Assembly: GCA_903643055.1 (NCBI GenBank)
Contig: CAHJWV010000536.1
Span: 1 to 7,386, forward strand
Length of the DNA stretch: 7,386 nt
Reading direction: 5' to 3'
From: Burkholderiales bacterium
GTDB taxonomy: Bacteria > Pseudomonadota > Gammaproteobacteria > Burkholderiales > Burkholderiaceae
Part shown: positions 1-5,490 of the stretch, piece by piece
Position numbering within the stretch: position 1 is the first letter of the stretch
Layout of the letters: each line of letters starts with the position of its first letter
Position numbers and translations under genes: made by a program
Notes under the pieces: generated by a model
Told to the model about the DNA's origin: nothing
Databases searched by the model: none
The model's input: only the letters and a program-made list of their open reading frames with translations

Positions 1-1954
1 CCGTACCTGGTGTTGCACCAGCGGCTGGTCGCCAAAGATCTTCAGGCGGCGGATTGATTGGTCCAGGAGGTACGGTTGAGTCTGTTACTGACCAATGAAT
101 TTGGCCATGCAGTGCGACTTTCGTTCCTTCGCACCTCTGACCAAATCTCAAGTCAATGGCGGTAACTTCACTCCCGCTATAAACGATTTTGTCAACAGCA
201 AACCATCCTCGCTCCAGAGTGCATCCACGGCCATCACCAGTCCAGCTCATCCCGCCTCGAACTGGATTGCCAGCGGATAACTCTGAGTAGTAGCCAGGCT
301 CAATTCTTGTCAGTGAGTTCATCACCCAAAATCCGCCATTCCAGAATGTGTCACCCACTACACGAACAGACACGCCACGAGATCCTGGATCCACTGAAAT
401 TCGCGAGTTTGCTGGCGTCAAAGTGAGCGCCTTCCCTTCCAAGATCGGCTCTCCAACTTCACTGTTGAGGTAAATATAGTTTCCGCTTTTGGGTGTGCTC
501 CCAGGTTGCGGCTTCCACAGACCGTCCGGTGGAAGGTTGATCGGTCCTGGCGGAGCCGTTTTGTCATCAGCACGCCAATGGATCTTGCCTCTAAGTGCAG
601 GAGTAGCACCTTGGCAACGCTGTTCGAAACGCACGTCGATGGCAGAAATCACATTGTCTTCATACGTCACGGCATCAACAACAAACCACCCACTCACTCG
701 GCCGCAACTTCCACCTGGCCCACTCCAATCCAAACTTCCTTTCGTCGGATTTTGAAAAATATTCGCGCGCACTTCAGCGTAATAGCCTGGTTGTAGTTGA
801 GCCAGTGACTCCATGGCGCTGAAAGTACCGCTCCAAAAAGCGTTCCCACTTATCGTCATCGATAAATATTTGTCTCTTGAGTTAACAACAATCGTCGAAT
901 CCAACGGCGTGTGAACCCAGACCTTCCCTTGTCCAACATACTCACCCGCTTCACTGGCAAGGTAAACATAGTTGCCATTACGAGGAGTTGCGCCAGCACT
1001 GGGTTCCCACAAGTTGGAGGGGGGTGGAAACACTGGACCAGGTGGCGTGGTCGTATCTGCAACTGTCCAATGAAGCTTGCCGCGCAGAGCGGGCTTAGCG
1101 CCTTCACAATGCTGCTCGAAACGCACATCGAGCGCAGAAATTGCATCATTTTCATAGGTGATGCTGTCGATGACGAACCATCCATTCAATCGATTGCACC
1201 CTCCGCCTGGACCATTCCAATCCAAGCCTCCTCTCGTTGGATTGTGGTAAGGAGCGCGAATGACTTGAGGGTAATAACCGGGTTGCAGCTTGCTAAGGGT
1301 ATACATCGGCTGCAATGTTCCGCTCCAACTTTCATCTCCGAGAACACGAACAGATACGCCTCCCTCAGGAGTTGCCTCAACGCTGATCAGCGAGTCCAAG
1401 GGCGTACGAAGATAGGTTCGGCCTTGTCCAACATAATCGTCACTTTCGCTGTTGAAGTAAGCGTAGTTTCCGTGTGACGGAGTCGTTCCTGCAGAAGGAG
1501 ACCACAGTTGCGGAGGAGGATTGACAGGCCCAGGAGGGACCGTTTTGTCCTGTTCATTCCAACGAATGCGCCCCCGAAATGCCGCCTTGCCGCCTTCGCA
1601 ATGCTGCTCAAAGCTCAAATCGAGTGCGGTAACACGGTCTTTTTCGTACGCCACGGAATTGATCGTGAAAGCACCTGTTGACTCATTGCACCCACGACCA
1701 TTTCCACCGACATCCAGGCCGGGGTTTGACCCGTTGAACGAATATCGCTGAGCGCCTTCATATATCCCTTTTTTCAGACGTGCCGCTGCTTTGGGCATTT
1801 GAAAATCAAAACGCCAATTCTCATCGCCATTCACCAAAAAAAACGCGTGACCACCGTCCGCAGAAAGCTTGAACCAAGCGTTGGTTTGCGTATAGCTGTA
1901 CGACTTGCCGTCGCCGATGTAATCCCCGGCATCACTCTGCAGAGTCACCGAGTT
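1..1954 (-). repeat. Tandem protein-domain repeats (4 complete, 1 partial) within the lipoprotein gene
   Basis: Unit 1 is encoded by 1508-1954, unit 2 by 1013-1507, unit 3 by 521-1012, unit 4 by 38-520, and unit 5 begins at 37. The F-x-Q-x-C motif starts at residues 162, 326, 490 and 651, giving periods of 164, 164 and 161. Units 2-5 open with L-W-x-P followed by a G-x-TP motif, and units 2-4 continue into G-N-Y-x-Y. Unit 1 lacks that opening because it follows the signal peptide. Cysteines sit at 136/166, 300/330, 464/494 and 625/655, always 30 apart, and the only other Cys is the lipidated C22. The DNA of the units has diverged even where the protein motifs are kept, so these are old duplications held by selection. 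Confidence 0.88.
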
Positions 1955-2095
1955 CTTTGTTGCCGCTTGAGCCAACGCATGCGGCCCACCGTTGGCGAGC
2001 GTTTCAGGCTCGTCCGAGCCGCCTCCACCGCAAGCCACCAATGCGGCAGCCAACAGCGTCGCGGCGAAATGCCGCGACATCGTTCTAATGTTCAT
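1..2095 (-). CDS. Large tandem-domain secreted lipoprotein, 3'-truncated by the window edge
   Basis: The frame is open for 698 codons from the ATG at 2095 to the window edge, with no stop, so the protein continues beyond base 1. The N-terminus has a short basic region and a hydrophobic stretch ending in lipobox L19-V20-A21-C22, followed by four glycines. This predicts a signal-peptidase-II lipoprotein; Gly after the Cys favours the outer membrane. A GGGAG ribosome site lies 5 nt before the ATG, and the in-frame Met at codon 6 has none. The rest consists of four domains (about residues 48-196, 197-361, 362-525, 526-686) and the start of a fifth. Each ends in a version of F-[EG]-Q-[HR]-C-[EQ]-G, about 8 residues, then G-x-[IL]-x-W, then a proline-rich linker (PPGPxNxPP). 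From memory, the GRGCN and FEQHCEG pattern occurs in secreted proteins of actinobacteria, cyanobacteria and myxobacteria; I know no function. An adhesin or surface/matrix role is inference. It lies 141 bp downstream of the dehydrogenase on the same strand and is clearly less GC-rich. Confidence 0.88.
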   Translation of the reverse strand, partial: MNIRTMSRHFAATLLAAALVACGGGGSDEPETLANGGPHALAQAATKNSVTLQSDAGDYIGDGKSYSYTQTNAWFKLSADGGHAFFLVNGDENWRFDFQMPKAAARLKKGIYEGAQRYSFNGSNPGLDVGGNGRGCNESTGAFTINSVAYEKDRVTALDLSFEQHCEGGKAAFRGRIRWNEQDKTVPPGPVNPPPQLWSPSAGTTPSHGNYAYFNSESDDYVGQGRTYLRTPLDSLISVEATPEGGVSVRVLGDESWSGTLQPMYTLSKLQPGYYPQVIRAPYHNPTRGGLDWNGPGGGCNRLNGWFVIDSITYENDAISALDVRFEQHCEGAKPALRGKLHWTVADTTTPPGPVFPPPSNLWEPSAGATPRNGNYVYLASEAGEYVGQGKVWVHTPLDSTIVVNSRDKYLSMTISGNAFWSGTFSAMESLAQLQPGYYAEVRANIFQNPTKGSLDWSGPGGSCGRVSGWFVVDAVTYEDNVISAIDVRFEQRCQGATPALRGKIHWRADDKTAPPGPINLPPDGLWKPQPGSTPKSGNYIYLNSEVGEPILEGKALTLTPANSRISVDPGSRGVSVRVVGDTFWNGGFWVMNSLTRIEPGYYSELSAGNPVRGGMSWTGDGRGCTLERGWFAVDKIVYSGSEVTAIDLRFGQRCEGTKVALHGQIHWSVTDSTVPPGPINPPPEDLWRPAAGATPGT

Positions 2096-2236
2096 CTTCT
2101 CTCCCTTGTTATCAACCGCAAGCATGCGGCGGAGAGAGATGTTAGCCAAAAATCAGGATTTCCGGGAAGACCTTGGCACGCCCCGAAGCCCGCTCATTCA
2201 GCGGCGATGAGACATGCCAACTGGCCTTGACTTAGG
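2096..2236. other. Intergenic gap between liuA and the lipoprotein gene
   Basis: This 141-bp gap separates two genes on the minus strand. It holds the leader hairpin described separately, and a 5-bp inverted repeat CCGCT/AGCGG at 2190-2204 with a 5-nt loop and no following T-run. I see no convincing intrinsic terminator for liuA and no clear -35/-10 pair for the lipoprotein gene. The sequence alone does not settle whether the lipoprotein has its own promoter or depends on read-through. Confidence 0.5.
2098..2137 (-). promoter_or_regulatory. Possible RBS-masking hairpin in the lipoprotein 5' leader
   Basis: On the minus-strand transcript, TCTCTCC (2137-2131) can pair over 7 bp with GGAGAGA (2104-2098), which contains most of the GGGAG ribosome-binding site. 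The 26 nt between them contain a second hairpin, CCGCA/TGCGG (2129-2125 with 2120-2116), with a 4-nt loop. The pairing is seen directly. Whether it forms and restrains translation is inference, since a purine-rich ribosome site and a pyrimidine tract can match by chance. Confidence 0.35.
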
Positions 2237-3454
2237 TCACGCCGCCGTCTCCGCAAACAGCTCCCGCCCGATCAGCATGCGGCGAATTTCGGAGGTGCCG
2301 GCACCGATCTCGTAGAGCTTGGCGTCGCGCCACAGGCGGCCGAGCGGATAGTCGTTGATGTAGCCGTTGCCACCGAAGATCTGGATGCCTTCGCCGGCCA
2401 TCCAGGTCGCCTTCTCGGCGCACCAGAGGATCACGCTGGCGCAGTCTTTCCGCACTTGCCGCACATGTTCGCTGCCCAAGGCGTCGAGGTTTTTGCCGAC
2501 GGTGTAGCAATAAGCCCGCGCGGCTTGCAGCACGGTGTACATGTCGGCCACCTTGCCCTGGATCAACTGGAATTCGCCGATGCTTTGGCCGAACTGCTTG
2601 CGGTCGTGGATGTAAGGCACAACGTTGTCCATCACCGCCTGCATGATGCCGATCGGCCCGGCGGCCAGCACCGCGCGCTCGTAGTCGAGGCCGCTCATCA
2701 GCACCTTCGCGCCACCGTTCACCGCGCCCAGCACGTTCTCGGCGGGCACTTCGACGTTATCGAACACCAGCTCGCCGGTATGGCTGCCGCGCATGCCCAG
2801 CTTGTCGAGCTTTTGCGCGATCGAAAAGCCCTTCATGCCCTTTTCGATCAGGAAGGCGGTGATGCTGCGGGCACCACCGTTCGAAGCAGGCAACGCGGCA
2901 CGGCTGTTGTCAGGCTCCGGTTGCGTCTTCGCGTAGACCACCAAGGTGTCGGCATCGGGCCCATTGGTGATCCACATCTTGTTGCCGTTGAGTCGATACC
3001 CACCGCCATGCGCTTCGGCGCGGAGCTTCATGCTGATGACGTCGGAGCCCGCGCCCGATTCGCTCATCGCCAATGCGCCCACATGCTCGCCGCTGATCAG
3101 CTTCGGCAGGTACTTGCGGCGTTGCGCTTCGCTGCCGTTGCGCTTGATCTGGTTGACACACAAATTGCTGTGGGCGCCATAGCTCAGCCCGACGCTTGCA
3201 GAGGCGCGGCTGATCTCTTCCATCGCGACCATGTGCGCGAGATAGCCCATGCCGGCGCCCCCATAGGCCTCGTCGACGGTCACGCCGAGCACACCGAGCG
3301 CACCCATCTTTCGCCACAGGTCCATCGGGAACTGATCGCTCTTGTCGATCTCCGCAGCGCGCGGCGCGATCTCCGATTGCGCGAATTCACGCACCGTGTC
3401 GCGCAGCGCATCGATGTCTTCACCGAGTTGAAAGTTCAGTCCGGGCAATTGCAT
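2237..3454 (-). CDS. liuA: Isovaleryl-CoA dehydrogenase (acyl-CoA dehydrogenase family)
   Basis: This 405-residue cytoplasmic FAD enzyme is predicted to oxidise isovaleryl-CoA to 3-methylcrotonyl-CoA in leucine/isovalerate breakdown, passing electrons to electron-transfer flavoprotein. The acyl-CoA dehydrogenase layout is complete: an N-terminal helical domain, a middle domain with A-x-S-E-x-G-A-G-S-D (129-138) and W-I-T-N-G (161-165), and a C-terminal helical domain with I-F-G-G-N-G-Y (359-365). Two points favour the isovaleryl type. The catalytic glutamate is E259 in the LDYER segment (256-260). The position that holds the catalytic Glu of medium-chain enzymes is Ala (A385, in YEIGAGT). The ATG at 3454 is preceded by AAAGGAGA with GGAG 7 nt away. 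The loop between residues 178 and 197 looks about 10 residues longer than in the human enzyme as I recall it. The gene follows a MerR regulator by 70 bp, the usual liuR-liuA order, but no liuB/liuC/liuD gene follows in the window. Confidence 0.93.
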   Translation of the reverse strand: MQLPGLNFQLGEDIDALRDTVREFAQSEIAPRAAEIDKSDQFPMDLWRKMGALGVLGVTVDEAYGGAGMGYLAHMVAMEEISRASASVGLSYGAHSNLCVNQIKRNGSEAQRRKYLPKLISGEHVGALAMSESGAGSDVISMKLRAEAHGGGYRLNGNKMWITNGPDADTLVVYAKTQPEPDNSRAALPASNGGARSITAFLIEKGMKGFSIAQKLDKLGMRGSHTGELVFDNVEVPAENVLGAVNGGAKVLMSGLDYERAVLAAGPIGIMQAVMDNVVPYIHDRKQFGQSIGEFQLIQGKVADMYTVLQAARAYCYTVGKNLDALGSEHVRQVRKDCASVILWCAEKATWMAGEGIQIFGGNGYINDYPLGRLWRDAKLYEIGAGTSEIRRMLIGRELFAETAA

Positions 3455-3460
3455 GTCGTG

Positions 3461-3468
3461 TCTCCTTT
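3461..3468 (-). promoter_or_regulatory. Strong ribosome-binding site for liuA
   Basis: The minus strand reads AAAGGAGA, with GGAG 7 nt before the liuA ATG at 3454. This fixes the start and suggests independent, efficient initiation within the liuR-liuA transcript. Confidence 0.75.
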
Positions 3469-3510
3469 GATGTTCTCTGATCGTTGCTTTTTCTAACTCT
3501 TCAGATCAAC

Positions 3511-3524
3511 GGCGTCACGACGCC
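3511..3524 (-). other. Short inverted repeat after the MerR gene stop
   Basis: Directly after the MerR gene's TAG stop (3527-3525) the minus strand reads GGCGTCGTGACGCC. This is a 5-bp stem extendable to 6, with a very small loop. An A-rich stretch follows rather than a T-run, so it is not a standard intrinsic terminator. It could act as an RNA stability element or a weak attenuator between the regulator and liuA, or it may be chance. Confidence 0.3.
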
Positions 3525-3950
3525 CTAACCGGCCGCTGACGCACTCTGGGCCAGCAAGCGCTTGGCCTCTTTCTCATGCGCGCGCACTTCATCGAGCGTC
3601 ACATGCAGATCGGCCAATTGCTGCTCCAGCTGCGCACGGTGCTGCGCCAGCACGCTGACCAGCTTCTTCAGCTGAGGCCGGGTGTCGCGGGGCGATTCAT
3701 ACATGTCGACAAGCTCCTTGACCTCCGACAAGGTCAGCCCGAGCCGCTTGCCGCGTAACGTGAGCTTGAGCCGCGTGCGGTCGCGCGCCGAATACACCCG
3801 GTGGCGCCCGCGCCGCTGCGGGTTCAGCAAACCGCAGTCTTCGTAGAAGCGGATGGCCCGTGTCGTCAGATCGAACTCACGCGCCAGTTCACCGATCGTG
3901 AAGGTCGGGCCGCTCGGCGGTGCAGCTTGGGTGACAGCGGCAGAAGGCAT
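3525..3950 (-). CDS. liuR: MerR-family transcriptional regulator, LiuR-like
   Basis: This 141-residue DNA-binding protein is predicted to control leucine/isovalerate catabolism genes. After a 15-residue Pro/Ala-rich extension there is a MerR winged helix-turn-helix (about 17-84): F-T-I-G-E-L-A-R-E-F, then R-A-I-R-F-Y-E-D (31-38), G-L-L, and a wing with R-x-Y-S. A heptad-like, Gln/Leu-rich helix (about 95-130) is the expected dimerisation coiled coil. There is one Cys (C39) and no C-terminal Cys cluster, so it is not a metal-sensing MerR; LiuR-type members lack such clusters. It is encoded directly upstream of the dehydrogenase on the same strand and divergently from the hydrolase, with a palindrome in between that suits its own operator. 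The ribosome site is weak (AGG about 7 nt before the ATG). The LiuR assignment rests on sequence pattern plus context; the MerR assignment alone is much firmer. Confidence 0.88.
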   Translation of the reverse strand: MPSAAVTQAAPPSGPTFTIGELAREFDLTTRAIRFYEDCGLLNPQRRGRHRVYSARDRTRLKLTLRGKRLGLTLSEVKELVDMYESPRDTRPQLKKLVSVLAQHRAQLEQQLADLHVTLDEVRAHEKEAKRLLAQSASAAG

Positions 3951-3971
3951 GCGAACCTACAATGGCTTGAA

Positions 3972-3987
3972 TTGACGTATACGTAAA
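3972..3987. promoter_or_regulatory. Probable operator of the LiuR-like MerR protein
   Basis: TTGACGTATACGTAAA is a 16-bp inverted repeat with a single mismatched pair; its core ACGTATACGT is a perfect palindrome. It lies in the 49-bp gap between the divergent MerR and hydrolase genes, 21 bp from the MerR ATG and 12 bp from the hydrolase ATG. MerR-family proteins bind dyads in the spacer of their target promoters, and as I recall LiuR sites have this ACGT-centred form. I could not pick convincing -35/-10 elements on either strand, so the promoters themselves are not called. Confidence 0.7.
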
Positions 3988-3999
3988 GTGTAGCCAACG

Positions 4000-5070
4000 A
4001 TGAACGCACTGGAACATGAATTGAGCTATCCCTGGGGCGACCAGTTGCCGCCACTGGGCCGCACCATCGAAGTGGCACCTGGCGTGCGTTGGCTGCGCAT
4101 GGGCCTGCCCTTTGCGCTCGACCACATCAACCTGTGGCTGCTGCGTGACCAGATCGACGGCATCGAGGGCTGGAGCATCGTGGACTGCGGCATTGCCGAC
4201 GACGCCACCCGCAGCGCCTGGGAACAGGTGTTCGACAACGAACTAGAGGGCCTGCCGGTGCTGCGCGTGATCGCCACGCACCTGCACCCGGACCATGTCG
4301 GCCTGGCCCATTGGCTGACCGAGCGCTGGAGCCGCAGCGACCGCGACTGCACGCTGTGGATGAGCGGCACCGATTACAACGGCGCGCGCCTGGCCATCCA
4401 GCGCACGCCAGGCGCCAGCGCGATGATCTCGGCCCGCTTCGCCGCGCAGCATGGCGTGACCGACCCGGCCACGCTGGCCAAGCTCGAGGCGCGCGGCGGC
4501 CACTATGCCGACATGGTGCCGGCCCTGCCCGGTCACTTCCGCCGCATGATCGATGGCGACACGCTGCAGATCAACGGCCATGCGTGGCGCTGCCATGTCG
4601 GCTACGGCCATGCGCCCGAACACATCTCGCTGCATTCACCTGCGCTGGGCGTGCTGATCTCCGGCGACATGGTGCTGCCGCGCATCTCGACCAACATGGG
4701 CGTCGGCGAACTCGAGCCCGACGGCGATCCGTTGAAACGTTATCTCGATTCGATCGAGCGCCTGCGCGCGCTGCCGGCCGACTGCCTGGTGCTGCCTTCG
4801 CATGGCAAACCTTTCCGCGGCCTGCACACCCGCATCGACCAGCTGCAGTCGCATCATGCCGATCGCTTGAACGATGTATGGCAGGCCTGTGCCGTATCGC
4901 CTCAAAGCGCGTTCGACCTGTTGGGCGTGCTGTTCAAACGCAAACTCGATCTGCATCAAACGACTTTTGCGCTCGGCGAATCGATCGCCCATGCGAATGC
5001 GCTGTGGCATGCGGGCCGTTTGATGCGCCGGATAGACGGCGGCGTCTACAAGTTCTTGAGCCGCCCCTGA
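4000..5070 (+). CDS. Metallo-beta-lactamase-fold hydrolase
   Basis: This 356-residue protein is a predicted cytoplasmic metal-dependent hydrolase of the metallo-beta-lactamase fold; there is no signal peptide. The metal site is complete: T-H-L-H-P-D-H at 93-99 (H94, H96, D98, H99), G-H-A-P-E-H at 203-208 (H204 and/or H208), the bridging Asp in S-G-D (D223), and a late His in S-H-G-K (H268). V-D-C-G at 61-64 fits the strand before the metal loop. The C-terminal ~80 residues are helical and resemble the winged-helix extension of hydroxyacylglutathione-hydrolase-like or lactamase-like thioesterases. The substrate is unknown; a thioester such as an acyl-CoA would suit the neighbouring pathway, but that is inference. 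It is divergent from liuR across a shared operator. No Shine-Dalgarno sequence precedes the ATG and only 12 bp separate it from the operator, so the mRNA is probably leaderless or nearly so. The start at 4000 is kept because the N-terminal Y-P-x-G-D segment looks like that of relatives I recall. Confidence 0.85.
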   Translation: MNALEHELSYPWGDQLPPLGRTIEVAPGVRWLRMGLPFALDHINLWLLRDQIDGIEGWSIVDCGIADDATRSAWEQVFDNELEGLPVLRVIATHLHPDHVGLAHWLTERWSRSDRDCTLWMSGTDYNGARLAIQRTPGASAMISARFAAQHGVTDPATLAKLEARGGHYADMVPALPGHFRRMIDGDTLQINGHAWRCHVGYGHAPEHISLHSPALGVLISGDMVLPRISTNMGVGELEPDGDPLKRYLDSIERLRALPADCLVLPSHGKPFRGLHTRIDQLQSHHADRLNDVWQACAVSPQSAFDLLGVLFKRKLDLHQTTFALGESIAHANALWHAGRLMRRIDGGVYKFLSRP

Positions 5071-5390
5071 CCTCTGTCTTTCATTCGGCCAGCTGGGACG
5101 GCGTGATCGGCAAATACGACGCCGCAGGCCATCAGCTCGCTTCGCTGCAGACCTTTGCTTCGCTGACCGACATCAACGCGGCCGGCAACATCATTGCCGG
5201 CAGCCGCTTCGGTCAGGTTTACAGCACCAACAGCACGCTCGCCAGCGCCACCAGCTTCTCGGTCGGCGGCGCCTTCGGCCCCACCGTGCACGTGGCGTTC
5301 TCCGCGCCAGTGCCGGAACCTGAAACCTATGCGCTGATGCTGCTGGGCCTGGGCTTGATCAGCTTCACGGCTCGGCGCCGCAAGGGTTGA
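5071..5390 (+). pseudogene. C-terminal remnant of a PEP-CTERM exosortase-substrate protein
   Basis: The frame from just after the hydrolase stop to the TGA at 5388-5390 encodes about 105 residues that read like the end of a secreted PEP-CTERM protein. They are rich in Gly, Ser, Ala, Thr and Asn and finish with a full sorting signal at 5310-5387: V-P-E-P-E-T-Y, the hydrophobic segment ALMLLGLGLISF, then an Arg/Lys cluster. Exosortase substrates need an N-terminal signal peptide, and none is present here. The frame upstream only shadows the intact hydrolase. The first usable start in the remnant is a GTG at 5103 (95 residues) with no ribosome site. The likeliest explanation is a deletion that removed the 5' part of a former neighbour and left its tail against the hydrolase gene. 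Confidence 0.72.
5310..5387 (+). other. PEP-CTERM sorting signal
   Basis: The 26 residues begin with the Pro-Glu-Pro motif, continue through about 12 hydrophobic residues with a GLGL core, and end in R-R-R-K-G. This is the tripartite signal used by exosortase-type sorting in exopolysaccharide-producing Gram-negative bacteria, so the genome probably encodes or once encoded an exosortase. Confidence 0.85.
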
Positions 5391-5439
5391 TTCCATGTTC
5401 GGTGTCGTTGCAACCATCGCGGCAATACCGTGATAACGC

Positions 5440-5475
5440 GGGCCACCTTACGAAGACATCGTGAGGTGAAGGCCC
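5440..5475. terminator. Hairpin between convergent genes, possible terminator without a T-run
   Basis: CACCTTACGA (5444-5453) and TCGTGAGGTG (5459-5468) form a 10-bp stem with one wobble pair and a 5-nt loop. The stem can be extended by GGGC (5440-5443) pairing with GCCC (5472-5475) across a 3-nt bulge. It lies between the plus-strand PEP-CTERM remnant and the minus-strand efflux lipoprotein, where a shared transcription stop is expected. Neither side has a run of T, so it does not meet the intrinsic terminator rule; a stabilising 3' structure or a dispersed repeat is also possible. Confidence 0.45.
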
Positions 5476-5490
5476 CCAAGCCGCGCCCTC

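Noticed and set aside
911..1477. Plus-strand open frame of 188 codons
   Set aside because: It runs antisense to the repeat region of the lipoprotein gene, has no ribosome site and no recognisable domain. The minus-strand frame has a signal peptide and conserved repeats.
1..1954. CRISPR-like or DNA-level tandem repeat array
   Set aside because: The ~490-bp periodicity is clear only in protein; the DNA of the units has diverged. There are no short direct repeats with spacers.
2456..3496. Plus-strand open frame of 346 codons
   Set aside because: It is antisense to isovaleryl-CoA dehydrogenase. It is rich in His, Ala and Arg, as expected from an opposite frame of a GC-rich gene, and resembles no family.
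3967..3996. TTGAAT and TAGCCA as a promoter for the hydrolase with an 18-bp spacer over the operator
   Set aside because: The -10 match is poor, and the predicted transcription start would fall just inside the coding sequence, so I did not call it.
4311..5070. Plus-strand open frame overlapping the hydrolase and continuing into the PEP-CTERM tail
   Set aside because: The part within the hydrolase gene is Arg/Ala/Pro-rich out-of-frame sequence. Only the stretch after the hydrolase stop (5071-5390) is real, so this is not a fused 359-residue protein.
5401..5429. Second stem between the convergent genes (GGTGTCGTTGC with GCGGCAATACC)
   Set aside because: It needs three wobble pairs and one mismatch and has no T-run, so it is weak next to the hairpin at 5440-5475.
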